A stretch of DNA of 64,000 nucleotides. Source: Astropecten irregularis. Its lineage: Eukaryota > Echinodermata > Asteroidea > Paxillosida > Astropectinidae. The stretch's first letter is position 1. Every line of letters starts with the position of its first letter. The notes beneath the pieces are model-generated. The model searched no databases. It was not told the DNA's origin and was given only the letters and a program-made list of their open reading frames with translations. Position numbers and translations under genes: made by a program. The DNA is taken from the NCBI GenBank assembly GCA_963971285.1, contig OZ020248.1:14694001-14758000 (forward strand), written 5' to 3'. Of the stretch, positions 1 to 11,553 are shown in pieces.

Positions 1-204
1 CTGATATTCCAAATTATAATCGTGGATTCCAGAAAATCAGGCAAGTTAAAAAAAATCGCCACGGCCTAGATAGCCTGCTTCAGATCGTAGACATCGTGCT
101 CTGTCTAGCTTTGACGTAATACAATTGTGAAGCTATAAAAACATAATACTGTACACACAGCTACAGCTGATCACGACGCGTCACTTTTACAATATTTCGC
201 GGGG

Positions 205-381
205 TTTTTCTGTAAACAGGATGTGGCCGTGTCAGATTGCGGGATCGAATCCTGCAATTGCCGGATTGAATCTTTGCCGAGAGGGCGATTAAAAAGGGGG
301 ATTGAATCCCGATCGCCCTCGCGTTAACACTTGCCGTTAATCCCGCTTCAATCCCCCTTGCCGGATTCAGTGTAAACGCGG
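205..381. mobile_element. Foldback MITE
   Basis: GTTTTTCTGTAAACAGG / CCGGATTCAGTGTAAACGCG ends, with an inner inverted pair GAGGGCGAT / ATCGCCCTC. Confidence 0.45.
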
Positions 382-489
382 TGCATAAAAAACTGGGTGC
401 CGATTATGATGGTTTGATGTTTGTTTTATTTGTCACAGGGACGGAAGTGTGTTTTGAAGGATTGTTGTTCAATAGCTGATAATACTTAC

Positions 490-572
490 CTGCCTCCAGA
501 GACTGTAGTTCCTCCATTTACGCTGGTTGCAGGCTCACCAGGTTGGTTGATTGTACCTTTCTCTTGCCGAGA
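490..572 (-). CDS. Possible internal exon of an unrecognised gene
   Basis: The minus-strand frame [20 protein letters not shown] then GTTVSGG ends at a strong donor (CAG, GTAAGT). The acceptor (CACTTAG) lacks a good pyrimidine tract. The composition (G, S, T, P rich) is not diagnostic. It may belong to a gene that begins or ends outside the window. Confidence 0.22.
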
Positions 573-594
573 CTAAGTGACTATTCTTTTGTAT

Positions 595-1297
595 TTAAAG
601 GTAGTATCATACTTTGGTAAGAAACAAAAACAGAAATGTTTACTGGATTTATGTATAATGTACAGGGTATGAAGATGGTGCTGGTAGAAACCTACCGTTA
701 ACATTTTTCCGCCTGAAATGGTGTATTTATCCGGAAATTAGTAAAACAACGACTGAAAATCTTGTTGATCTTTTAAAAGATCAAAAATAAAAGAAAAAAG
801 ACTTATAAAGGTAGTATCATACTTTGGTAGGACACCAAAACAGAAATGTTCACAGATTTACGTATAACTTACAGGGTATGAAGATGGTGGTGGTAGAAAC
901 ATACCGTTAAAATTCTTCCGCCTGAAATGGTGTATTTATCCAGAAATTAGTAAAACAACGACCGAAAATCTTAAAAGAGAAAAGACTTAAGAATACTGTG
1001 GCCGTTTTTCACTGTTTTCTCAAAAAGTGGGCATCGTATGGGACTGAAATGTTCACAGATGACTATTACTGTATCGTCCTTAATATTTTTGCCCATTAAT
1101 CTGTATTTCTTTGACAAAAACCAAAGTATGATACTATCTTTAAGAAATACTGTGGCTGTTTTTCACTGTTTTCTCAAAAAGTGGGCACCTTATGGGACTG
1201 GAATTTTCACAGATGACTGTTACTGTATCTGTCTTGATATTTTTGCCCATGAATCTGTATTTCTTTGACAAAAACCAAAGTATGATACTACCTTTAA
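595..1297 (+). mobile_element. M1 TTAA element interrupted by a second M1 copy
   Basis: The outer copy runs from TTAA 595 to TTAA 1294-1297 with inverted ends AAAGGTAGTATCATACTTTG. A second copy (about 805-1143) was inserted at the GACTTAAGAAATAC site of the outer one; its left TTAA has mutated to TATA. M1 interior landmarks are CAGGGTATGAAGATGG, GATCTTTTAAAAGATC and TTTTCTCAAAAAGTGGGCAC. No ORF. The TTAA target suggests mobilisation by a piggyBac-type transposase. Confidence 0.85.
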
Positions 1298-1355
1298 TCA
1301 TGCTTGCTCTTGTCGTTTATCTGCCTGTCCTTCGCCCTAGAATCAGGGCTTCATC

Positions 1356-1520
1356 TTAAAGGTAGTATCATACTTTGGTTTTTTATCAAAGAAATGTAGA
1401 TTCATGGGCACAAATGTCAAGGAAGATACAATAACAGTCATCTGTGAAATTCCCAGTCCGCCTATACGGTGTCCATTTTTTGAGAAAATAGTGAAATCGC
1501 TCACAGTATTTAAAAAAAAA
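1356..1520 (-). mobile_element. M1 partial copy
   Basis: Right end of M1 in reverse orientation, broken after the GTGAAATCGC region. Confidence 0.75.
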
Positions 1521-1559
1521 TTCACAGGATATTGGATCATCCAAAGATCAAATTGTAAT

Positions 1560-1770
1560 ACCGGAATACCGTAGAGCTCTTAACAACTGAGCTATCCAGC
1601 CCTATGTTGGTGTGTCCCAAATAGTTGATTCTCTTTGTTCGAACAACAACAAAGACAATTGATGATTTGGGACACACTGATTAACTCTATTTTTAGTCAA
1701 TTTTTCTTTGTTCTTTTTTCAACGACTTCTAATTCAGTCAGTTTTCCTTGTGGTTATGTAATGACGTATG
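1560..1770 (-). mobile_element. Relic of the tRNA-SINE family
   Basis: Minus-strand remnant of the A-box end (CTGAGCTATCCAGCC on plus), then a spacer with TGTGTCCCAAAT inverted ends. The AGTCAATTTTTCTTTGTTC tail follows, with the downstream GTCAGTTTTCCTTGTGGTTAT seen inverted at 11734. Confidence 0.45.
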
Positions 1771-2119
1771 TCTATTAAATATTTCGTACAGCCCTTTGAT
1801 CTTTTTCTAAACGCACTTCTTTTTTAATATCATTATTCTTTTTGTGATGTGGCACCCCTTCTTCCTCCAGGCGTGGTCGCAGGAGAACTCCCAGAGTGCA
1901 CCCAAGATCTCATGATTGATTTCACACGGGGGTACTACTCTCATTTCCTTCCGGTCCTCGAAGTCAAATGAATTCTCGGCTTGCGAAGTGGAACATGCTC
2001 TCCTTCCACTCAAGCTCTCAACTCAATAAATGACCAAGTGACCAAAGCATCGTGCATCTGAGGTAGGTCCGATATTGGATGGTGTAAATACATCGCTGGA
2101 GAAGGTTTTCTTTTTTTTG

Positions 2120-2670
2120 GTGGCAAATTTTTCTTGACATTCTTAAAGACGTAGTAAAACGGATATTGAAAACAGATGAGAGTTTGCCAATGTGTTATTG
2201 GTGTATTAAGAAAATGTATATGGGAAGTTATATGTTGGTTTTTTTTTTTATAAAAATTGACCTATTTCTGGATGGTTTGATCAAATTTGTGCAATTCTCT
2301 CGCTGAGGGCACTACACATGCATGGATCGGTGCGTGTTGCGTATACGTTGCGTGTGCGTTGAAATTGCCCATTCAAAAGACACACGCAACGTATACGCAA
2401 CGGATGAAAAAACGCACACATGGAAAGGCGCCTTACATTGATGACACGTCATCACCAATGGAAATTAGGTTTTATTACGTCATCACCTTTTTGCACAAAT
2501 GTATTTGGTGCCGGCTCAAAATCGGCAAATTTGTGGTCCTTTTTTCTGGGAAAAGAAATCCTTCAATTTTTTTTTCTTATTATGTAAGTATAGGAAAACT
2601 GTTCAAATAGCCATTCATGGGGAAAAATCGATATTTCTCTATTTGTTTTACTACGTCTTTAAAGCGTTAC
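2120..2670. mobile_element. Long foldback element
   Basis: TTAAAGACGTAGTAAAAC near the left end and its inverse near the right. The centre is a 21-bp-arm perfect hairpin at 2336-2402 built on TTGCGTATACGTTGCGTGTG. Confidence 0.55.
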
Positions 2671-3292
2671 TTTCTGTATGGTACATACTTCAATGACAAA
2701 AAAAAACAAAAACAAGCTTGTTCCGTTTCTATACGAACGCTCACTGTTAACAATGTTGATATTCATTTTCATTCTTCTTGTGAAAAACTGTCACCATCAA
2801 CAAATATCTGCATCAAAATACACCCAACAAGGCATCAGCTGATATTTGCATTTCAGCAATCAAAAAGGAAGCACATTGTTTATGTAGAGAACGTGTCAAA
2901 ATCACATTACAAAAAGCAGAAGTCGTGTAATATTTGTCATTTTCTCGAAAAGACGAACACTGATTTGGGAGAAAATGTTGACCAATCAGTGTAATGACTC
3001 AAGAATCTTATCATGATGCCGTGACAATGGGCAAAATGTACGTCTTTGTGAATACTATGTGAAATATCCCCGAGATAAAGTTATTACTTTTTAGAACAGT
3101 TGACCATAATTTCAGCCGTGGAGGATCTTAACTGAAGTACAATGCAGAATAAGGTGTAGGTTTGGCTGTTTTTGCGAGCCAAGGAGGAATTTGTTTAGCT
3201 CTCTTGGCGACTGGGTTTCTGGTCTCAAAGACCCAGGCAAAATTAGCTACGCTCTACTCCAACCAGTGGCTGTATCATGCTTGTGGTTTCGT

Positions 3293-3649
3293 TTAAAGGT
3301 GGTATCATACTTTGGTAGCATACTGAAACAGACATCTTTACAGATTTACCTATAACTTACAGGGTATAAAGATGGTGATGGTAGAAACCGTGAAAAAAAA
3401 ATTTCTGCCTGATATGTTGGAAAAGAGTAAAACCAGGGACCAAATCTTTTTGATCTTTTAAAGATGCAAAAATAAAAGAGAAAAGACTTAAGAAATACTG
3501 TGATCGTTCTTAACTGTTTTCTCAAAAAGTGGGCACCGTATGGGACTGAAATTTTCACAGATGGCTGTTACTGTATCTTCCTGTATATTTGTGTCCATCC
3601 ATGAGTCTGCATTTCTTTGACAAGAACCAAAGTATGATGTTACCTTTAA
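3293..3649 (+). mobile_element. M1 copy
   Basis: Complete, TTAA at both ends, diverged interior. Confidence 0.85.
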
Positions 3650-4177
3650 TGACGTTTTTCGGTTGTCAGCGCAGACACACCAAGCAAATACTCTTGCCAA
3701 GCTTCGTAATATCTTCAATTGTTTGTTCCGTCTAAGCAATTTTTGGGGGGTAATTTTGAAATTTGTCGGTGTAAAAAGAGAATTTTATCTTCTGACGTGA
3801 CCAAATTGCATTATATTCGAGACTTTGAAAGTTACACGTCCACTGGATATTGTAATTATTTCTTTCTCTACGAAGTTACAGAGGATCTCTGATTCTCTAG
3901 AGTTGGGGAACATAAACAGATAAGACTCTTTGTTTGGGGGTTTATTTTGTTTCATTTATTTGAAAAATAACTGCTCGTGATGTTAATGGGTAGTTATCTT
4001 TTTGTTCACTTTTCTTTTGTAAAATGTTGGTTCTTGGATGGTTTTGAACAAATTTGAGTACTTTATGAAATATTCTCAAATATTAATAACTCTAATCGGG
4101 TTTGGGAGACTCTCTATCTCAGTAGCGTGGTTTCATTGTCACACTGATGCTGTCATGTTTGTGTAAGATAAACAGAT
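3650..4177. other. Gene-free stretch downstream of lipocalin A
   Basis: Nothing recognisable apart from a weak SINE-tail echo (GTTCACTTTTCTTTTGT) near 4009. Confidence 0.6.
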
Positions 4178-4187
4178 TTTATTTATT
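4178..4187 (-). promoter_or_regulatory. Polyadenylation signal of lipocalin A
   Basis: Two overlapping AATAAA hexamers on the minus strand about 145 bases after the stop codon. Confidence 0.55.
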
Positions 4188-4327
4188 TCGAATTTAATAG
4201 CCGAGTATTAGAAATAAAGCATAGATTTTAGTGTCAAAATGAGGCCTGTTGTATAAAGTTGCTTTAATCGCTCTACGGTTATAATTCTTCCTTCCCCGGA
4301 GTCTTTGAGAGTCTGGATCAGACCTTC

Positions 4328-4587
4328 TTAATACTGTTTGCCTCCAGGGGTTGCGTACTTGCAGTCTGTGGTCTGCACTGTCTCGATTGGCTTGTTGTAG
4401 AACTTGTCGAAGTTGTTGGACTTGAGCCACTGCAGAACGTCGGCTTGAAACCGGGAGCGGAACTCGACGGGGTCCCGGGCCAGCACGAAGAGGGTGAAGC
4501 GTTTGGAGTCGGTGACGATGGAGTACTGGTACTGGGGTTCGGTGTTCCCTTGTTTGGTCTCCTTGGGGCCTAGCTGTAACACCCAGT
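4328..4587 (-). CDS. Lipocalin A exon 4 (C-terminal, stop TAA)
   Basis: A pyrimidine-rich acceptor ends in CAACAG. The exon codes for the last barrel strands and the C-terminal helix (EFRSRFQADVLQWLK) and ends in TDCKYATPGGKQY before TAA. The C-terminal tail is longer than in lipocalin B. Confidence 0.92.
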
Positions 4588-7500
4588 CTGTTGAAAGAAG
4601 ACAAGACATGCTCACTTACACACACCGTGTTGGATCAAGACTTGATATTTGGATAGGAGGTTGCCATAATGATGTCATGCAAGCATTCTACACTCAACCT
4701 TGCTTCCAATTCCGTCAAGATGCAACACAGAATTATTCATCATTCCACTATACATGCTATAGGTTTCTTCGTCCCACTCTCCAAAGGCCAGTCCCACAAA
4801 AAATTTACTAGGCCTAAGCTCTCCAAAGTAAAATCCATTAAAGGAAAGGGTAACAGGTGAGTGGGCGTGGTTTATATCGCCTCACTTCGCCCAATAGGCT
4901 TGCAATACTTGTTGGGGTTGTCGGTGGCAGCAGTGGGATCCCATGTGCAATGGCTTCGTCATGACTGTGGCCCAATCACTTTGTTTCGTTTTGTGGGCCT
5001 CAAATGGCGGTAGCAAAATAGGTTTCGCTGAGCCTTGCCTTAAGCTTGGTTTGGTAAAGACCAATGTCATAAGGAACTCTTGTTCTTGTCTAGAGCACCC
5101 TTTGGGGTCACACCAATCAAACTATCGTCACATTAGTATCACATACACTATATAAGTACTGGCAAACTTAGGGCCTTTTTCAAAATAGTGGCTTTGGGCT
5201 GTTGTAGATTCTCTGGTTTGAAAAGGAAAACAGAGCCTCAGCTTCAATGAAAAACCGCAACCTATATTTTTTAGGGTATAGTGACAGAGGCAAAGCTGGA
5301 GCCTGAGCCTGAGCCGAGCTTTGAGAAAGGCCCCAGCTCATAAATTTATCGGAACTATCACATAGACATTCTCCTTTATTCGTTCCCCAAATTCCTCCTG
5401 CTTATAAAAACAAGCCTTCTTTAAATCTCAAAGAGCTGTAAGAAACTTACATTCTCCAGGGACAGGAGCGACCGGGAATTTCACCTCCAGCTTTCCGGGG
5501 TCACTCTGGTTGACCACGTAGGCGTAGCCCCTGATGTCATTCAGTTTGCCCGTCGGACTACCCACCGTGTTGGCGTTGTAGACGGAGATTGTCTTGTTGG
5601 GATTCAGGGCATCTTGTTAGTGAGAAAGAGGACACCACAAACTATGAAATAAAGATTTCCTGTAATGGGGAATATTATTCTTTTTTATTCATTCTAACTA
5701 GCATTGCTAATTAAAGGGAGCATATAGGATTTGCAAGGCCTCAAAGCAAACATTATTGAGTTTCAGACAGAAAATTGACTCAACAGTTCGTAAACAGTGC
5801 AAACAGTCGCCATGGGAAATCTTGGTTCATCAGATGCTGGGGTTTTTCAAGCAAATCAAGATTTTGTGTCTTTTCCAAAGATCGTTCGTCCGAACGATTT
5901 TTGGAACACACATAAAGTAAACTATTCTTCATGTTTTATAAGAAAAATCGAGTCGGGTTTTCGCTAGTTTCTCGTGACTCAGATGTCAGATTGGGCTCAA
6001 ATTTCCACAGGTTTATTATTTCAGGTACATGTTTGATCAGACAAAGTATGAGTGCTGCTCTGTTACCTTTACCAATCATGTATTGTACCTTTAAAGAGTC
6101 TGGCTAAAGCCTTTTTAAAACTATTTTTTGGTTTTCAAATTAATACAATCGTGACTGGGTATTATGTATTATTGCTTGGAGTTAGGAGGGCCTGACGCGT
6201 TTCGATCCTAGCAGGGTCTTTCTCAAAAGCTAAATACGTATTATTGTTGTTGTTGTGGGTTTTTTTTTCCATTTCATTTCAATGCACATTTGTTTCCATA
6301 CCAACTATTAAGATATAGGAAAGAGTAAACTACAGCATGTACATAATTTAAGTGAGTTAAATTAAAAAAAAAATATGATTATGATTATACTAATTAAAAA
6401 GCCGTATCCTCTTTGAGTGATCTCCCATGTACCGTTCCCAGGATGCAGCATTGCTGCGTGTATCATCATGAAATGATCCCTGGGGTATGGCGGTTTTTGC
6501 ATGCTTTTATGGCTTCTGACTGCTTAACGAACAAAGATAATTGACTATTGGGGTCACCACCAACGTAAGGCTGGATGGCTCAGTTGGTAGAGCGCCTGTA
6601 CGATATTCAGGAGGTCGCCGGTTCGAATCTCGCTCCAGTCAATTCTTCTTTGTTTAATGACTTTTAAAGAAAAATATGATTCGAAAATAATATGTTGGTA
6701 CGGAGTCGTCTTCTGGAAGCCTATATGGCTTGTGGTGAGATGCCTTGGGTGGACAAACACAGTTATCAAACTTGATAGACAACTCACAATGAATGCTTAC
6801 ATTAATGATGTTTGTAAAGCCACCTCTTTTGCACTCCACAAAATTGGGTCAATCCGATCATTCTTGACAAACAATGCCACTGAGAGACTTGTACAAGCAC
6901 ATGTAATGTCTCGAATTGATTTTTGTAATAGTGTATTATATGGTCTCCCTGATAAACAAATTGAAAAGCTTCAACGGATTCAAAATTCAGCAGCCAGATT
7001 AGTAACACGCACTGGAAAAAGGGAACATATACCTCCAGTCTTGCGTAAACTGCATTGGCTTCCGGTTAAAAAGCGTATTGACTACAAAATACTTTCACTT
7101 TCATTTTTAAGTTTGCAAGGGTTTGGTCCAATTTATCATCAGTCATTGGTTCAAAAATACAATCCTACAAGAAACCTCCGGTCCTCATCCAAGTCTCAAT
7201 TGGTGTGCCCCCATACTTCAACAAAATCATATGGGTGTAGAGTTTTTTCAGCAGCAGCAGCACAACTCTGGAACACTATTCCAGAGAACATCAAGCAAGC
7301 TGGTACTGTTGAACAGTTTAAGGCGCTCCTTAAAACACATCTATTCTTAAATTGATTGTTTGGTTTATTCTGATATTTTTTACTGTGTTTATGTGAATCT
7401 TCTAGATGTCCATGTTTATTTATTTCTTCCTTCTCTTTCTTACAAGCGCTTAGAGACATGTTTGATTGTGATTTGCGCTATATAAAAGTGGTTTATTATT

Positions 7501-9376
7501 ATTATTATTATTATTATCAAATGATGGCTTTTATGAGCTTTTCCACCTCGAGAAAACGGCGATTTCGATTTAAAATTCAGGCAATGTCAAATCTGCCCCT
7601 ATACTAGTAATGTATCTTACGGAGCAGCATTTATTTACTTACAATCGGCCGTGACACAGTAAGCATTTCTTTCGAAAGTTGCCAGCACCGTCAAATCGGC
7701 AAACATCTGTCATGAAAATGATGGACACAGAAGAATACGAAGCATTAGGAATGGTGAGGTTACTCAGCTTCTCAGCATATTGATATTGTGTGTTATGGGA
7801 CCATTGCAAAATTCATATCCGTTTCAGGATTTGCTATGAACCGAATAACCGGAATCGAAATCTTAAAAAAAAAATGGTCTCCCATTTCTCAACGACATAA
7901 ATACAAAGATTTTATGTGGACTTGTACTTTCTACATGCAAAAGTTTTGAGTGCACGGATTTTGATTTGGTTTTACGGTGTGTTGAAATTTTTTTTTCTGT
8001 CATATACCGCATTGACTTCCAATGCACTCGTATTTGATTTCAGGCTTTGCTTTTTCTACTACTGCGGCGACCAAAGTAATGCAGTGCTTCAGATAATAAC
8101 GATAGCTCTCTACTTAAAAAAATTCCCTTCATAATAATTAATCCACTATTTTAAGTACCGAATAACCGACCGTAAACAAACACGGTTATTCGGTTTGATC
8201 ATAAAATGCTATTTGGTAGGTGCCATCACGTGACATTTTCAGTCCATGTTGATTGGTATAGGCCTAACCAGCCCACGTTTGGAGAACCAATCCTTAATCT
8301 GTTTTAAATTATGTAGGGGCCTACTAAGTCTTTGTTGGTCAAACATGCACCTCTTTTTCGATTTTGTTTGCACATCTCATGATAATTGACATTACAGCTT
8401 TAATGTTTTTCCGTTATGACACAGATAACGTCCAGTGTGCAAGTCCAGTTTTGTTAAGTTGTGTTAATCTTAAATGCGGTAAAAGTAAGAAGGAACAATT
8501 ATCATGCCTAAATATAGACACACGCAATTAAATGTACACACATTACGTAATAATTGAAATAGCTGTTGCGAAGATCATAAATAACGAAATGAAATTGTGA
8601 AACAATGGCTAGACAAATCGAAAAAAAAACCTGATCAAAACCGATACCCGTTGTTTGGTATATTGCGGTTATGTGCGTGGTTTCTTGGCTTCTGACTACC
8701 AAACGAACAAAGATAATTGACTATTGGGAACACCAATAGTTGGTATAGCGCCTGTAAAGCGCCGGTCGCCTGTTCGAATCCTGCTTCAGTCAATCTTTCT
8801 TTCAGGTTCACCTTTCAAAGATTCACAGGTTTATTTTATGGTAATCATTCACTTCAAAAACCTAGATGATTGAAAGGAATGCTTAAACCAAAACAAACGA
8901 ACAAACAACTTGAAACCCACTGTGACAAAACTTTTTAACAGGGGTGAAAGGTGAAAAGTATTGATACAATTTACCTATTAAAGAGCGTTTACGAAACGGG
9001 GGCCTAGGCTCAGGCTCGGGCTCACAAGTATATAGGTTGTGTTTTTTCATTGAAGCTGAAACCCTTTTTTCCTTTTCAAACCAGAGAATCTACTTCAGAA
9101 CCACAGCCGAAATTTCAGAATGGATTCACGAAATGGAGCCGGAGCCTGAGACGGAGCCTGAGCCTCCGTTTCGTAAACTCCTTTAGCCTGAGTCTAAGTA
9201 AATACGCCCAGGGGTACTCCCTTACAGCCCAATTTATACCCCAAACTTACTTGATACCAGCGTCCCAGGTAGCTGGGAAGATCAAGCTCCATAACCGTCT
9301 TGGGCGGTGAGAGGAAGGTAGGAGCCGCCTGGCTGGACCCCACCAGGCACAGGACCATCACCGCTGCGATCATCAT
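4328..9376 (-). CDS. Lipocalin A (apolipoprotein D-like), 4 coding exons, 203 aa
   Basis: Joining exons 9376-9251, 7706-7643, 5612-5451 and 4587-4328 gives one open frame of 204 codons with GTAAGT donors and AG acceptors throughout (phases 0, 1, 1). Residues 1-17 form a signal peptide (hydrophobic core AAVMVLCLVG, likely cut after SSQA). The lipocalin signature GRWYQ is at 38-42, followed by strand-forming segments, the YQYSIVTD stretch near 137-144 (second conserved region) and LARDP near 153-157 (the usual R of the third conserved region). C59 and C193 match the disulfide that ties the C-terminus to the barrel in ApoD-type lipocalins. N69KT and N98QS are N-glycosylation sequons. Length is normal for the family. 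Expected role: a secreted carrier of a small hydrophobic ligand; the ligand cannot be read from sequence. Lipocalin B, 5 kb upstream on the same strand, is its paralogue. Confidence 0.92.
5451..5612 (-). CDS. Lipocalin A exon 3
   Basis: 162 bases, phase 1 at both ends. It contains NKTISVYNA and the GYAYV strand. The acceptor is AACAAG and the donor GTAAGT. It has the same length as exon 3 of lipocalin B. Confidence 0.92.
5713..5910. mobile_element. Element starting TTAAAGGGAGCATAT
   Basis: Shares GGGAGCATATAGGATTTGCAA and CGATCGTTCGTCCGAACGATT-like ends with 45071-45440, where the parts occur in a different orientation. Confidence 0.5.
5925..6096 (+). mobile_element. M4 right-half fragment
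   Basis: Starts at TTCTTCATGTTTTATAAG and ends at the TTAA-like ACCTTTAAAG; intron 2 of lipocalin A. Confidence 0.7.
6508..6655 (+). mobile_element. tRNA-derived SINE copy
   Basis: tRNA-like part from 6568: TGGCTCAGTTGGTAGAGC (A box) and GGTTCGAATC (B box), with complementary ends GGCTGGA/CTCCAGTC. The 60 bases before it (TTCTGACTGC...GGTCACCACCAAC) and the AATTCTTCTTTG tail recur at 8675 and 11857, so the repeated unit extends on both sides of the tRNA. The 9-base anticodon loop argues against a functional tRNA. Confidence 0.75.
6712..7517 (+). mobile_element. 5'-truncated L2/CR1-like LINE (RT C-terminus and 3' tail)
   Basis: The frame up to 7355 codes for the end of a non-LTR reverse transcriptase: LTMNAYINDVCK, MSRIDFCNSVLYGLP, LQRIQNSAARLV, LHWLPVKKRIDYKIL and RVFSAAAAQLWNTIP are standard C-terminal motifs of L2/CR1-type elements. 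The 3' end has GCGCTATATAAA followed by an (ATT)n tail at 7493-7517, also typical. The catalytic core (YADD region) is missing, so it is a dead copy. It sits in intron 2 of lipocalin A, antisense to the gene. Confidence 0.88.
7643..7706 (-). CDS. Lipocalin A exon 2
   Basis: A 64-base exon too short for ORF callers. The acceptor is CATGACAG and the donor is GTAAGT after GATT. It codes for MFADLTVLAT then FERNAYCVTAD and supplies the first conserved cysteine (C59). Its partner in lipocalin B is 67 bases with the same ending (TAD plus T). Confidence 0.9.
8672..8815 (+). mobile_element. Degenerate tRNA-derived SINE copy
   Basis: The same unit as at 6508, with about 20 bases of the A-box region lost. 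B box: CTGTTCGAATCCTGC. It lies in intron 1 of lipocalin A. Confidence 0.65.
8978..9186. mobile_element. MITE in lipocalin A intron 1
   Basis: GAGCGTTTACGAAACGGG and CCGTTTCGTAAACTCC ends with CTGAGCCTGAG stretches. Related copies: 5169-5334, 31228-31480, 33537-33787. Confidence 0.6.
9251..9376 (-). CDS. Lipocalin A exon 1 (signal peptide and GRWYQ)
   Basis: 42 codons. Two ATGs stand in tandem at 9376 and 9373; either would work, and the first is used here. The exon ends CAA followed by GTAAGT, phase 0. Confidence 0.92.
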
Positions 9377-9442
9377 GATGGCTCCAGAAAATCAGACCGA
9401 CAAAGTTTACGAGATAACTTTTGTCAGAGCAATTTATTGCTA

Positions 9443-9457
9443 CCTTATAAACCAATT
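9443..9457 (-). promoter_or_regulatory. Possible TATA box and CCAAT-like motif of lipocalin A
   Basis: On the minus strand GTTTATAAGG lies about 70 bases upstream of the ATG, directly preceded by AATTGGT (inverted CCAAT). Position and order suit a core promoter with a short 5' UTR; this is inference only. Confidence 0.35.
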
Positions 9458-9873
9458 AAGTTTCGTTGTGGCACTGCAGTGCGACCTATAGGTGCCGATC
9501 CTGTTCAGGTCACGTGGGCTGATTACGTAGACATTCACTTATTATCGGTGCAAGGCAGAAGTTAATTAGTTCTGTGATATTACCTGTCTAAATATAACAC
9601 GATAAGTGTGATGCTAGGCCGACTTGATTTTAATGCATGGTAAAGCGTCAATGCCTATATTCATAATCTCGTGTGTGTAGATGTTAATTTTTTTCGACAA
9701 AGGATGACGATAACATTTTATATATAGCTACCTTACGTATTGACTGCCTTTTGATAGGGCAAAGGTCACTCAGCTTTTATAATATAAAATATACAATAGG
9801 ATTATTTAACAATAACTCGCTGTGTATCATAACAATGCCCGTGTACCAACCCAACTAAACATAAACTTGGGCA

Positions 9874-10541
9874 TTAAAGGTAGTATCATACTTTGGTTAG
9901 AAACCAAAACAGAAATGTGCACAGATTTACATATAACTTGCAGGGTATGAAGATGGTGATGGTAGAAACATACCGTTAACACGTTTCCGCCTGAAATGGT
10001 GTATTTATCCTGAAATTAGTAAAACAACGATCGATAATCTTTTTGATCTTTTAAAAGATCAAAAATAAAAGAGAAAAGACTTCAGAAATGCTGTGGCTGT
10101 TTTTCATTGTTTTCTCAAAAAGTAGGAACCGTATGGGACTGAAATGTTCACAGATGACTGTTATTTTATCTTCATAATTATATCATTTTTTTGTGTTCAA
10201 AGAAATGCAGATTCATTGGCAAAAAAATATCAAGGAAGATACAGTGTTATCAGTCCTATACGGTGCTGACTTTTTGAGAAAACCATGAAAAACGTCACTG
10301 CGACTCAGGTAAAAAAAAATCTTACCCTTATTTTTTATCATTAATAAAAAAAGATCAAAATTGTTTTGGTCATTGGTTTTACTCTTTTCAGTGGGTAAAT
10401 ACAGCATTTCGGGCCGAAACATTTTAACGGTATGTTTCTACCATCAACATCTTTATACCCTGTAAGTTATACATGTAGTGCGATATAAATCTGTGGAGAT
10501 TTCTGATTCGGTATGCTACACAAGTATGATAGTACTTTTAA
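9874..10541. mobile_element. Two M1 copies in inverted arrangement
   Basis: A plus copy truncated at its right end (9874 to about 10180) abuts a minus copy ending at TTAA 10538-10541. Confidence 0.8.
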
Positions 10542-10616
10542 AGGGTACCTGAAATAAAAACTCATATGAAGTTGAATACATCTGTATGGTAACCTTTAAC
10601 TTTGTAATTATGCTAC

Positions 10617-11003
10617 TTAAAGGCATTGCATACGTTTGGTAATGACTCTGAAAATTTATGGCAATAAAAACTTACTTGGTGAGAAGTACAGCTGCTTTGG
10701 ATAGTATAATGCATAATTGTTAAACGTTTAATTCGAAGTATACCGCGGTTATGGAAAAATATGTCACTTTTTATCTCCAAAAATTATGAATCTGAGAAGC
10801 GTTATGGCCGTAACGCTTCTCAGCTATTGACTAACTGTTCTCTGGCGTGAAATAACCGATCTAGTTTGTCGCCAAAATCTCAAAAACGCTACCACCTTTT
10901 GAATTGAAACTTTCACAGGTTAGTTTTATGGTATATATATTCAATTATATTGGTTTGAAACAAACAGTAGGCTCACATTACTAAACGTATGCAATCCCTT
11001 TAA
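10617..11003 (-). mobile_element. M2 TTAA element
   Basis: 387 bases with inverted ends AAAGG(G/C)ATTGCATACGTT and TTAA on both sides. It carries a GAGAAGCGTTA/TAACGCTTCTC hairpin. No ORF. Confidence 0.85.
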
Positions 11004-11553
11004 TTGCAGTTAGCACAAAATCTGTTAACCGCTTTGTTACGGTTTGAAAGTGATAATATAATAGCTAGGGTCTATTGCTGAAAATGGTGTGATCGCCTCA
11101 CGGATATCTGTGTTTTCCCCCCAAGGTTATATCACCAACTGATACTGAAAACAACTTATTCAGAATCACGTGCGTGGAAATGGTGCGTAATAATGATTGT
11201 GACATCCAATGCGTTATATAACCGAATGGCCTGATTTTGCAGCGACAAAGGACGTGATTTTGTCGTAAACAACACTTAACTTGTTGATGTCGAAATTGCA
11301 TCCCGTTTGTTATAATATTATCCGATTGGCTACGGCTTGTGACAGAGCCACTGATCGACGGCTGCAGTCATATACTAGATGTTTATGAGTGTGAGTCGTA
11401 GCCATGTGAATTTGAACCGTCAGCCCATGGATGAAGGTAGAAATGGTCGGCCTAATTATAATACTGTGTTGACGAGATAATCCTTGAGATTGATAAACAC
11501 TTGATCTGATAAATCAATATTAAACAGTCAATGCTGGTGATCTGGGGCCAATT

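Noticed and set aside
6568-6640. Functional tRNA gene
   Set aside because: The same tRNA-like part recurs with shared flanks on both sides, an oversized anticodon loop and a SINE tail.
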